Below are positions 52,985-61,172 of a DNA stretch of 64,000 nt, piece by piece. The stretch is from Xylanibacter ruminicola Ga6B6 (GTDB lineage Bacteria; Bacteroidota; Bacteroidia; Bacteroidales; Bacteroidaceae). The position numbers and the translations under genes are program-made. The stretch is taken from contig NZ_JHXD01000003.1 in assembly GCF_000687715.1 (NCBI RefSeq), positions 186,001-250,000 of the forward strand, given 5' to 3'. How positions within the stretch are numbered: the stretch's first letter is position 1; each line of letters starts with the position of its first letter. The notes beneath the pieces are model-generated. The model had not been told where the DNA came from. It was given only the letters and a program-made list of their open reading frames with translations, and searched no databases.

Positions 52985-52997
52985 AGATGTATTTTTG
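52966..52997 (+). promoter_or_regulatory. Promoter of permease 3
   Basis: CTTG at 52966-52969, a 20-bp spacer and TATTTTTG at 52990-52997. The ATG at 52987 lies before the predicted transcription start, so the gene is taken from 53026. Confidence 0.7.
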
Positions 52998-53025
52998 CAT
53001 CAGAAATCATAAATTGAATAATGAT

Positions 53026-55389
53026 ATGAAGAGTTATTTCCGTTTTCTCTCACGCAACAAGCTCTACACATTAATCAATGTAGTAGGGCTTGTAGTGTCA
53101 CTCATGTTTATCATCCTGCTGGGCGACTACACCTGGCGCCAGTACAGTATTGACTCGTGGCATAAGCAGGCCGAACGAATCGTTCTGGTAGGTGATCAGA
53201 GCAATTTCTTTATGTGGCCGCAGGCTGCCGACGATATCAAGGCACGATGCCCTGAGGTGGGGCAGACGTGCGCCGTGATGAGCCAGAGTGGAAAGATAAA
53301 GTATGGCGAAAGGGTGATAGAAGATGGCGACGACAAGAGCAGTATCCTGTTGGTTGATTCTTCTTTCTTCAACATCTTCGACTATGAGTTGACACAGGGT
53401 AACAAGCGTTATGCGCTTGATAAACCCGATAAGTGCGTGATTACAGAGCGACTGGCCAAGCGCTTGTTTGGCGATAAGAACCCTATGGGTGAGTCGATTC
53501 AGATTACTGGCGAGCGCCATGTGACGATTGGAACCGAGGACCCTTACGACAGTACGTCGGTATATACCGTGAGTGCCGTGGCTAAGGACTTCGATCATAC
53601 CGTGCTGCCCAACGAAACACAGATTATCGTAAACATGGCACGCTATCCGCAGGTGATGGGCTACAAGCTCGAGAACTATACAATGGCCTACGGCCCCCAT
53701 GGTTGTAGTAAGGTGTTCTTGATGCTGCGCCCAGGTGCAAACCTCGACAGCAAGAAAGCTGTTATCGCTGATTACCTGGCCAAGAACTATTATGGTAAGT
53801 GGGAGGCGCAGAACCTGACCTTTACGCCACTCAAGGACATCATGTTTGCGCCACAGAACAATGGAGCGGGCATGCAGAAAGGCGACAAAACACGGCTCCA
53901 CATCTTGTTGGCTGCTGTGCTGGCCATCCTCTTCTTTGCCATCAGCAACTACATCAACCTGACGGTTGCCAACACAGGCTTCCGTGCCAAGGAGATGGCC
54001 ACCCGAAAACTCTTCGGTAGTAGTCAGAAGGATATCTCGTTGAAGTTGATTGCCGAATCAACCCTGATGGTGGCCGTATCGTTTGCCATCGGTCTGGCTT
54101 TAGCCTTTGCCTTGCAGGATGAGGCTATCGATTTGTTTAAGGGTAAGATCGACCTTGCTGGCGACATCAGTCTGGGCACCGTTAGTGTCAGCATCGCTTT
54201 CATCCTGTTGGTGGGTATCATCTCGGGCATCATGCCTTCGTGGCAGATCTCACGCTTCCAGCCTATCGACATCGTGAAGGGCAGTTTCCGTTTCCGTTCC
54301 AAGATGGTGCTGGGTAAGATCTTTATCATTCTGCAGAATGTAGTTACGGTAGTGATGCTTACCTCGGCGCTTGTTATCTGGTTGCAGTTGAATCATCTCA
54401 TTCATGCCCCGCTGGGCTACAACACCGAGAATATGTTTGTAATAAACGCGCTCGACGGTAAGGATCAGACGGTAAGAAACCTCCTGGAGAAGATGCCTTT
54501 TGTTGAGAAGATAGGTACATTCTCGCATACCTCGCTGGCAACTGGTAGCTGTAGCATGCGAAGCATTAAGCGCGATGGTAAAATGGTTACCATTATGCTA
54601 TTAGACCTTGATAAAACCGCCTACGATCTTTATGGATTTAAGAAAAAGAAAGACTATGGACCAACCAGCGACGGTTACTACTTGACGGAGGAAACCATGC
54701 GCCAGATGGAATATACCGACACTACCAGGACGATTGCCTGGGGTACAGAGAATAAGAATCCTATCGCAGGAGTTCTTTACGATATCCATCGTATCAACGT
54801 GCTGAAAGGTGTTGATCCGTTTGCCATCCGATTAACGGATACATTCGAATATCCTTCGTTCCTGGTGAAGACCAATGGCGACAAGCAGGCTAAGGCTGCC
54901 TTTATTGCCATGCAAAAGGAGCTGGGCATACCTGAGGCTGATATGGAGTGGTATGTGCAGCCGCTGGAGGAAAATATTGCCAAAACCTTCGAGGACCAGC
55001 AGAACACGCTGAAGATCATCTCGCTCTTTACCATTGTGGCTATCGTTATTTCGGTGATGGGCTTCATCGGTATGTCGCTCTTCTTTATCCGTCAGCGACA
55101 GAAGGAGATTGGTATCCGTAAGATTATGGGTTCAACCTCGCACGAGGTGATGACGCTCATGCTGCGCACCTTCTGTGCACCATTGCTGGTATCGTTTGTC
55201 ATCGCCATCCCGCTGTCGTGGTACGTGATGACCGACTGGTTGAGCAACTTCAGCTATCGCATCAGCCTGAGTCCTTGGATATTCGCTGTTACCTGTGCCT
55301 TTGCCCTGCTGGTAGCTGTGCTCTCGGTTAGCATCCAGATTATCAAAGCCGTGCGTACCAACCCGGTTGAGAGCATTAAAACCGAGTAA
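53026..55389 (+). CDS. ABC transporter permease, MacB/FtsX type (array member 3)
   Basis: A 787-residue permease with the same two-half structure and the ending NPVESIKTE. The start is 53026 (MKSYFRFLSRNKLYTLINVV), not the upstream in-frame ATG at 52987, which overlaps the promoter. Its N-terminus and much of its length closely match member 2. It is the only gene of its transcription unit and has no ATPase of its own, so it must share the one at 57904. Confidence 0.9.
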   Translation: MKSYFRFLSRNKLYTLINVVGLVVSLMFIILLGDYTWRQYSIDSWHKQAERIVLVGDQSNFFMWPQAADDIKARCPEVGQTCAVMSQSGKIKYGERVIEDGDDKSSILLVDSSFFNIFDYELTQGNKRYALDKPDKCVITERLAKRLFGDKNPMGESIQITGERHVTIGTEDPYDSTSVYTVSAVAKDFDHTVLPNETQIIVNMARYPQVMGYKLENYTMAYGPHGCSKVFLMLRPGANLDSKKAVIADYLAKNYYGKWEAQNLTFTPLKDIMFAPQNNGAGMQKGDKTRLHILLAAVLAILFFAISNYINLTVANTGFRAKEMATRKLFGSSQKDISLKLIAESTLMVAVSFAIGLALAFALQDEAIDLFKGKIDLAGDISLGTVSVSIAFILLVGIISGIMPSWQISRFQPIDIVKGSFRFRSKMVLGKIFIILQNVVTVVMLTSALVIWLQLNHLIHAPLGYNTENMFVINALDGKDQTVRNLLEKMPFVEKIGTFSHTSLATGSCSMRSIKRDGKMVTIMLLDLDKTAYDLYGFKKKKDYGPTSDGYYLTEETMRQMEYTDTTRTIAWGTENKNPIAGVLYDIHRINVLKGVDPFAIRLTDTFEYPSFLVKTNGDKQAKAAFIAMQKELGIPEADMEWYVQPLEENIAKTFEDQQNTLKIISLFTIVAIVISVMGFIGMSLFFIRQRQKEIGIRKIMGSTSHEVMTLMLRTFCAPLLVSFVIAIPLSWYVMTDWLSNFSYRISLSPWIFAVTCAFALLVAVLSVSIQIIKAVRTNPVESIKTE

Positions 55390-55400
55390 CTGGTGGCAAG

Positions 55401-55440
55401 TGTATAAAAATCATACAGTGAACCGTATAATGTTTAGACA
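55401..55440 (+). promoter_or_regulatory. Tandem dyad operator cassette 4 (before permease 4)
   Basis: Dyads TGTATAA-AAA-TCATACA (55401-55417) and CGTATAA-TGT-TTAGACA (55424-55440), 6 bp apart; 49 bp lead to TATCTTTG at 55490. Confidence 0.75.
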
Positions 55441-55465
55441 TACCGCCTACGGGCCGTGCAAAAAG

Positions 55466-55497
55466 CTTGCAGATATAGGTTAATAGCCGTATCTTTG
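55466..55497 (+). promoter_or_regulatory. Promoter of the permease 4-ATPase operon
   Basis: CTTG at 55466-55469, a 20-bp spacer and TATCTTTG at 55490-55497. The longer frame from 55456 begins upstream and is rejected. Confidence 0.7.
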
Positions 55498-55518
55498 CAG
55501 CGTAAACATCAACAAATA

Positions 55519-57876
55519 ATGCATATGAACGTTATCAAATCTCTCAATCAGCGTGGTCAGCACAATTGGATCAAGATTCTCTGTCTGGCTGTTGGTCTGG
55601 CTACAGGTGTAGTATTGATAGGTAAGGCTGGTTTCGAACAGTCGTGGGATAAAGACTTCGACACGAGCGACCGCATCTATGTGCTCTATGAGGATATCAT
55701 CCGCGATGGTGAATACACGCATTATTCACAGACCTCGGGTGCTATCGCTCACGGCTTGAAGCGTTACTGCCCCCAGGTCGAGGCGGCTACCCGCTATACA
55801 GGCTTTGGTTGGGACCTGCCACTGGTTACCGAAGACGATAAGCGCATACGTACCAATTTCTTCTTTACCGATAGCTGTTTCTTCGATGTGTTTCCCTACC
55901 GTATTCTGGCAGGTAATCCTAAGAAAACGCTCAGTCAGCCCAACTACTGCATGATTCCGCAGTCGATAGCCGAGAAACTGGGTGGCGACGTGATTGGTAA
56001 GAAGGTGTATTATAATAAGCGTGGCAATCTGGCACTCACTATTGGCGGTATCTACGAGGATATCCCGCTGAACAGCCGTCTGCACGACTTGGAGGTGCTG
56101 GTATCGATGTCCACACTGCCCCAGATAACCTGGGACGGTCGCGACAACTGGGTGGGTAACGACCGCTACTTCGGCTATGTGCGATTGGCCAAAGGCATCA
56201 CCCCCGACGACCTGAAACCGCAGATAAAGAAGATGCGCCATGATAACCTGCCTGCCGACGAACTGAAGAAGGCCGGTGTGGATCTCGATTACTCGCTGCG
56301 CCCGTTGGCCGACTATCATACACAGGACGATGCTACACGTCGCATGATATGGATTATCTCGTTGCTGGCCATAGTGCTGATTGGCTGTGCGGTGATGAAC
56401 TATCTGTTGCTGGTGGTTGGTGGCATCGGTCGCCGAGCCCGCGAGATGGCTGTACACCGTTGCTATGGTGCCGAGGCACGTAACATCTACGGTCGCGTAA
56501 TGATCGAGAGTGTGCTGCACCTGCTGTTATCGCTGGCACTGGCCGCAGGCTTGCTGTTCATCTTCCAGGATACCATTCAGGATCTTACGGGCACGCCACT
56601 ACCGGTCATCCTTACTACAGGTCATAACATCTGGTTCATCGCCCTTACTTGTTTGGTGGTGCTGGTTATCACTGGTCTGGTGCCCGGTTGGGCTTACACC
56701 CACATCCCCATGACTGCTGCCTTTAAGCATTACAACCATTCGCACCGTGCGTGGAAAATGCTGTTGTTGGGTTTGCAGTTTGCTTCGGCCACCTTCCTCT
56801 TCGTATTACTGCTGGTGGTAGGTCGCCAGTATCAGCTGATGGTGAACGATAATCCAGGTTACGACTATTCGACCCTGGCCGATCTCAATACCGACGAGCT
56901 CTCGTTGACACAGAAACGACTGGTGGTTAGTGAGCTCAAAAAGCTGTCGGGTGTGAAAGGTGTTACCACATCTTATGCCTACCTGCCCGAGATGCAGAGT
57001 GGCGATAACATCTTCCTGCCAGGCGATGACAAGGAATACATGAATGTGGCCGACCTGTTTGATGTGGGCGACGATTACTTCGAGGTGATGGGTATCCCCG
57101 TGATTGCCGGTCGTACCTTTACGCAGCAGACCGACACCATGCGCGAGGCGATGGTAAGTCGTAAGTTCGAGGAGAAGATGAAACAGCTGGCTGGTTGGGA
57201 TCAGGCTGTAGGCAAGCAGGTCATCTGCACATCATATAATGGTCCTTACACCATCGTGGGTGTGTTCGACGATCCCCGCATCGGTAGTATCACCTATCCC
57301 GATACCCGTCCAAGCATCTGTTTCTACGACCAGCATATGAGGTACACCCACCATATCACCGTGCGTTTCCACGATATGGATGCACTCGATGCCGCTAACA
57401 AGCGCTTGCACGAGTTGATTCCCGAGAATCCCGATATAACCATGCGCCCCTATACCATGCTGATGACGCAGCTTTATACCGACGCCCACCGCTTCCGCAG
57501 TACTGTGATGATTGGTGGCTTGGTAGCACTCATCATCGCCCTGATCGGACTGATTGGTTATCTGGCAGGTGAGTTGGCTCGCCGACAGAAGGAGATTGCC
57601 GTGCGCAAGGTGAACGGTGCCCATATCATCGATGTGCTGCAGCTCTTTATCCGCGACATTCTGCGCCTGGCTTTGCCTGCAGTGGTTATCGGTGCCATCG
57701 GCGGCTGGTATGTATCGCGCTTGTGGTTAGAGCAGTTCAGCGAGAAGGCTGTTCTGCCGCCAGTACTCTTCGGCCTTTGCGCCCTGGCGGTAGTGGTGGT
57801 TATCCTCTCGGTGGTTTGCATCGGCTGTTATCGTGTGGCCAGCAGCAATCCAGTTGATTATCTTAAGAACGAATAA
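55519..57876 (+). CDS. ABC transporter permease, MacB/FtsX type (array member 4)
   Basis: A 785-residue permease with the same domain plan and the ending NPVDYLKNE, but a clearly different N-terminus (MHMNVIKSLNQRGQHNWIKI) and only moderate similarity to members 1-3. The start is 55519, or 55525 two codons later. It precedes the ATP-binding gene by 27 bp, so this permease and the ATPase are co-expressed. Confidence 0.9.
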   Translation: MHMNVIKSLNQRGQHNWIKILCLAVGLATGVVLIGKAGFEQSWDKDFDTSDRIYVLYEDIIRDGEYTHYSQTSGAIAHGLKRYCPQVEAATRYTGFGWDLPLVTEDDKRIRTNFFFTDSCFFDVFPYRILAGNPKKTLSQPNYCMIPQSIAEKLGGDVIGKKVYYNKRGNLALTIGGIYEDIPLNSRLHDLEVLVSMSTLPQITWDGRDNWVGNDRYFGYVRLAKGITPDDLKPQIKKMRHDNLPADELKKAGVDLDYSLRPLADYHTQDDATRRMIWIISLLAIVLIGCAVMNYLLLVVGGIGRRAREMAVHRCYGAEARNIYGRVMIESVLHLLLSLALAAGLLFIFQDTIQDLTGTPLPVILTTGHNIWFIALTCLVVLVITGLVPGWAYTHIPMTAAFKHYNHSHRAWKMLLLGLQFASATFLFVLLLVVGRQYQLMVNDNPGYDYSTLADLNTDELSLTQKRLVVSELKKLSGVKGVTTSYAYLPEMQSGDNIFLPGDDKEYMNVADLFDVGDDYFEVMGIPVIAGRTFTQQTDTMREAMVSRKFEEKMKQLAGWDQAVGKQVICTSYNGPYTIVGVFDDPRIGSITYPDTRPSICFYDQHMRYTHHITVRFHDMDALDAANKRLHELIPENPDITMRPYTMLMTQLYTDAHRFRSTVMIGGLVALIIALIGLIGYLAGELARRQKEIAVRKVNGAHIIDVLQLFIRDILRLALPAVVIGAIGGWYVSRLWLEQFSEKAVLPPVLFGLCALAVVVVILSVVCIGCYRVASSNPVDYLKNE

Positions 57877-57903
57877 ATAGTAAATCTTTAAATAATAAAA
57901 CTT

Positions 57904-58578
57904 ATGATTAAGTTAGAAAACATTCAGAAGGTGTTCCGTACCGAAGAGGTGGAGACCGTTGCATTGGGCGGTGTATCGCTCGAAGTAAAGAAAGGCGAGT
58001 TCGTGGCCATCATGGGTCCATCGGGCTGTGGTAAATCAACCTTACTTAACATTCTGGGTTTGCTCGATAATCCTACCAGCGGTCAGTATCTGCTGGATGG
58101 TCAGGATGTGGGCTCGCTCAAGGAGAGCCAGCGTACCAAGGTTCGCAAGGGCCAGATTGGTTTTGTGTTCCAGAGCTTTAACCTGATTGATGAATTGAAT
58201 GTTGAAGAGAATGTAGAGTTGCCTCTTACTTATCTGGGTGTGCCCAAGAAGGAGCGCAAGGCAAGGGTCGAGGAGGTACTGCGCCGCATGGCCATCAGTC
58301 ATCGTTCCCACCACTTCCCACAGCAGCTTTCTGGAGGTCAGCAGCAGCGTGTGGCCATCGCCCGTGCCGTAGTGATGAATCCTAAGATTATCCTTGCCGA
58401 CGAGCCCACTGGTAACCTCGACTCAAAGAACGGTTTGGAGGTGATGCAGCTTCTTACCCAGCTCAACCAGGAGGGTACCACCGTGGTAATGGTAACCCAC
58501 TCGGAGCGCGATGCCGGTTATGCCCAGCGCACCATCAACCTGCTCGACGGTCAGGTAGTACCCGAGGTTACGCTGTAA
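57904..58578 (+). CDS. ABC transporter ATP-binding protein (LolD/MacB type)
   Basis: A 224-residue ATPase. Walker A GPSGCGKST is at residues 38-46, the Q-loop in FVFQSFNLID, the signature LSGGQQQR near residue 143, and Walker B IILADEP before the D-loop. This is the class that pairs with MacB/FtsX-type permeases. It is the only ATPase gene in the array and may serve all four permeases. An intrinsic terminator follows. Confidence 0.94.
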   Translation: MIKLENIQKVFRTEEVETVALGGVSLEVKKGEFVAIMGPSGCGKSTLLNILGLLDNPTSGQYLLDGQDVGSLKESQRTKVRKGQIGFVFQSFNLIDELNVEENVELPLTYLGVPKKERKARVEEVLRRMAISHRSHHFPQQLSGGQQQRVAIARAVVMNPKIILADEPTGNLDSKNGLEVMQLLTQLNQEGTTVVMVTHSERDAGYAQRTINLLDGQVVPEVTL

Positions 58579-58603
58579 GCGCCGCATTGTCATAACAGAA
58601 AAA

Positions 58604-58639
58604 CGACCCTTCCTCCGAAAAGGAAGGGCCGCTTTTTTT
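58604..58639 (+). terminator. Intrinsic terminator of the ABC array
   Basis: CCCTTCCT (58607-58614) pairs with AGGAAGGG (58621-58628), followed by seven T at 58633-58639. Confidence 0.85.
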
Positions 58640-58711
58640 AATAGGCCTGCTCATGCACGCCTTTAAACGTGAGGACGTTCCGTTAATAGGCCTGCTCATG
58701 CACGCCTTTAA
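58638..58711. repeat. Duplicated 3' end of asnB
   Basis: A 29-bp sequence containing TTAATAGGCCTGCTCATG occurs at 58638-58666 and again at 58683-58711, offset by 45 bp. The second copy is the end of asnB (codons VKGVHEQAY and stop); the first is an untranslated duplicate just beyond it. Confidence 0.8.
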
Positions 58712-60347
58712 CGGCACGACCCGAGGGGTCGTTTAAGTTCTTGAAGGCCTCGTCCCATTCCAGGGCGATGGCGGTAGAGCATGCTACGCTGGCCTCGCTG
58801 GGCACACTCAGGGCAGCTGAATCGCTGGGGAAGTGCTCGGCAAAGATAGAGCGGTAGTAATACTCCTCTTTATTTTTGGGTGGGTTGATTGGGAATCGCT
58901 CGGCGGCGTGGGCCATCTGTTCGTCGGTAACGGCCTCGGATGTGATTTGCTTCAGGGTGTCGATCCACGAGTAGCCTACACCATCGCTGAACTGCTCCTT
59001 CTGGCGCCAGGCAACGGCCTCGGGCAGCATGTCGGCAAAGGCCTCGCGTACAATCTTCTTCTCAACGGTTTTGCCTGGGCACATCTTGGCTTCGGGGTTG
59101 GTGCGCATGGCCACATCCAGGAACTCCTTGTCGAGGAATGGCACACGACCCTCAACACCCCATGCCGAAAGGCTCTTGTTGGCACGCAGACAGTCGTAGA
59201 GGTGCAGCTTAGAGAGCTTGCGAACGGTTTCCTCATGAAAGTCCTTGGCCGTTGGGGCTTTGTGGAAGTACAGGTAGCCACCGAAAATCTCGTCGGCACC
59301 TTCGCCGCTGAGTACCATCTTGATACCCATCGACTTGATGACACGCGCCAGCAGATACATAGGTGTTGAGGCACGTACGGTGGTCACGTCGTAGGTCTCG
59401 ATAAAGTAGATCACGTCGCGGATGGCATCCAAGCCCTCCTGTATGGTGTAGTTGATTTCGTGGTGAACGGTACCGATGTGGTCGGCCACCAGCTTGGCCT
59501 TGGCCAGGTCGGGTGCACCCTTCAGTCCTACGGCAAACGAGTGCAGGCGGGGCCAGTAGGCTTTGGTTTTCGAGTCGTCCTCGATACGCATCTCGCTGTA
59601 TTTCTCGGCGATGGCCGAGATAACACTCGAGTCGAGTCCACCCGACAGCAGTACACCGTAAGGCACGTCGCTCATCAGCTGGCGTTTCACCGCACCTTCG
59701 AGTGCATCGTGGATAGCTTCAACCGATGCGGGGTTGTCCTTCACGGCATCGTACTCCATCCAGTCGCGCTTGTAGTAGCGCTTCTGTCCTGGGTCAGCAC
59801 TCCAGTAGTAATGGCCGGGCAAGAAAGGCTCGTAGTGCTCGCACTGGCCCTCGAGGGCTTTCAGCTCCGAGGCTACGTACACCTTTCCGTCGGCATCGCA
59901 ACCAATGTACAGTGGGATAACGCCAATAGGGTCGCGAGCAATCAGGAATTCGTCGGCTTCTTGGTCGTAAAGGGCAAAGGCAAAGATACCGCTCAGGTCC
60001 TCCAGAAAGTCGATACCTTTCTCGCGGTACAGGGCCAGGATTACCTCGCAGTCGCTACCCGTCTGGAAATCGTACTTACCGGCATAGCGGCGACGTATCT
60101 CCTGATGGTTGTAAATCTCGCCGTTAACGGCAAGCACCTGTTTGTGGTCGGGCGAGAACAGGGGCTGACCACCCGACTCTGGATCAACAATACTTAATCG
60201 CTCGTGGGCTAAGATAGCCGAGCCGCCACAGTAGATACCACTCCAATCGGGTCCACGATGGCGAATTTTCTGACTCATCTTCAAAGCCTTCTGTCGCATT
60301 TGCTGCGACTGCTCTTTTACGTTGAAAATACCTACTATTCCACACAT
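58683..60347 (-). CDS. asnB: Asparagine synthase B (glutamine-hydrolysing)
   Basis: A 554-residue enzyme that makes asparagine from aspartate with glutamine or ammonia. The N-terminal Cys2 nucleophile (MCGIVGIFNVK), the glutaminase motif region (SIVDPESGGQPL) and the synthetase P-loop LLSGGLDSSVIS are present, and the C-terminus has SGRAVKGVHEQAY. Length is typical. It lies downstream of a porin-like gene and amtB/glnK on the same strand, so it belongs to a nitrogen-assimilation cluster. Its 3' end is duplicated beyond the stop. Confidence 0.95.
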   Translation of the reverse strand: MCGIVGIFNVKEQSQQMRQKALKMSQKIRHRGPDWSGIYCGGSAILAHERLSIVDPESGGQPLFSPDHKQVLAVNGEIYNHQEIRRRYAGKYDFQTGSDCEVILALYREKGIDFLEDLSGIFAFALYDQEADEFLIARDPIGVIPLYIGCDADGKVYVASELKALEGQCEHYEPFLPGHYYWSADPGQKRYYKRDWMEYDAVKDNPASVEAIHDALEGAVKRQLMSDVPYGVLLSGGLDSSVISAIAEKYSEMRIEDDSKTKAYWPRLHSFAVGLKGAPDLAKAKLVADHIGTVHHEINYTIQEGLDAIRDVIYFIETYDVTTVRASTPMYLLARVIKSMGIKMVLSGEGADEIFGGYLYFHKAPTAKDFHEETVRKLSKLHLYDCLRANKSLSAWGVEGRVPFLDKEFLDVAMRTNPEAKMCPGKTVEKKIVREAFADMLPEAVAWRQKEQFSDGVGYSWIDTLKQITSEAVTDEQMAHAAERFPINPPKNKEEYYYRSIFAEHFPSDSAALSVPSEASVACSTAIALEWDEAFKNLNDPSGRAVKGVHEQAY

Positions 60348-60386
60348 AATATTATTGTTTTTTAGTTGTTTTGAATGTTTGCTTTT

Positions 60387-60406
60387 TTAAAAGAGTCCTT
60401 GGACTC
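60387..60406 (-). terminator. Hairpin between the porin-like gene and asnB
   Basis: On the minus strand GAGTCC and GGACTC are separated by only 2 nt and followed by four T and an A-rich run. The stop of the porin-like gene lies in the hairpin. It may be a weak terminator or attenuator limiting read-through into asnB. Confidence 0.4.
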
Positions 60407-61112
60407 ACGGCTGAAGCGTGAATCCAAAGACGAAGTATGCCTTTTGGGCACAGGGGTTAGCAGCCACCTGGGCGAACACTGGGATGCTAAACGAATCGGT
60501 TACTTTAATATCCTTTGTAGCTTTGAGTGCCAGGTTGGTGATGGCAAAGCCATCGGTACCATAGAAACTGGTGGCGTAAGGCACAGCACCTACGGTTGCG
60601 CTCCAATCTACTGCGGCTACTTTGAAGGGCACGCCCAGCTCTACGTACGAGCTGTAGGCACGCTTACCATCCTTGTTTACACCGTCGTTACCCGAGAGGT
60701 TGGTAAACCACTGGATGCTGGCGGCACCAAAGTCGTAACCGATGTTTGCCTCGAAGATATGGTTGGTGCCATGGGCGTCGTACTTAAAGTAGCGACCCTC
60801 AGGATCCAGTCCGGCGTTGAACCAGTAGTCGGTCAAGCCGATGTTGAAACCACCTGCAGTGTAGGCCAGTGTCAGGTCGAACTCCTTGGCATCGTTGGTG
60901 TCAACCAGTCCGTAGCTGCCCCATGCTGTGAGTGAGAGGCCTTTGTAGCCAATGCCCAGTGTGGGCTGGATGGCTGCACTTCCGCAATCCTGGCCACGCC
61001 AGATATACGAGCTTACTACATCTGCAGCAACTGTGGTTTCTACTCCTTCATCCTGTGCCGAAGCACCCATTCCTGCGGCGAACATAAGCGCCATTAAAAC
61101 AATCTTTTTCAT
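60405..61112 (-). CDS. Predicted outer-membrane beta-barrel protein (TorF-like), paralog 2
   Basis: A 235-residue protein with signal peptide MKKIVLMALMFAAGMGASAQ. The mature part has strand motifs near-identical to the protein at 14579-15289: VVSSYIWRGQDCG, AWGSYGLVDTNDAKEFD, DYWFNAGLDPEGRYF, ANIGYDFG. The C-terminus ends in the hydrophobic FGFTLQP. It is the third gene of glnK-amtB-barrel-asnB, which hints at a role in taking up a nitrogen compound across the outer membrane. That is inference; the family label is tentative. Confidence 0.75.
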   Translation of the reverse strand: MKKIVLMALMFAAGMGASAQDEGVETTVAADVVSSYIWRGQDCGSAAIQPTLGIGYKGLSLTAWGSYGLVDTNDAKEFDLTLAYTAGGFNIGLTDYWFNAGLDPEGRYFKYDAHGTNHIFEANIGYDFGAASIQWFTNLSGNDGVNKDGKRAYSSYVELGVPFKVAAVDWSATVGAVPYATSFYGTDGFAITNLALKATKDIKVTDSFSIPVFAQVAANPCAQKAYFVFGFTLQP

Positions 61113-61172
61113 AATTCGTTCTCTTTTAATTTTTAACTAATGGTAAAATCTCTCTCTTTATATAATTATGTC

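Noticed and set aside
52987-53025. ATG at 52987 as start of permease 3
   Set aside because: It lies on the -7 box itself; the start at 53026 aligns with the N-terminus of permease 2.
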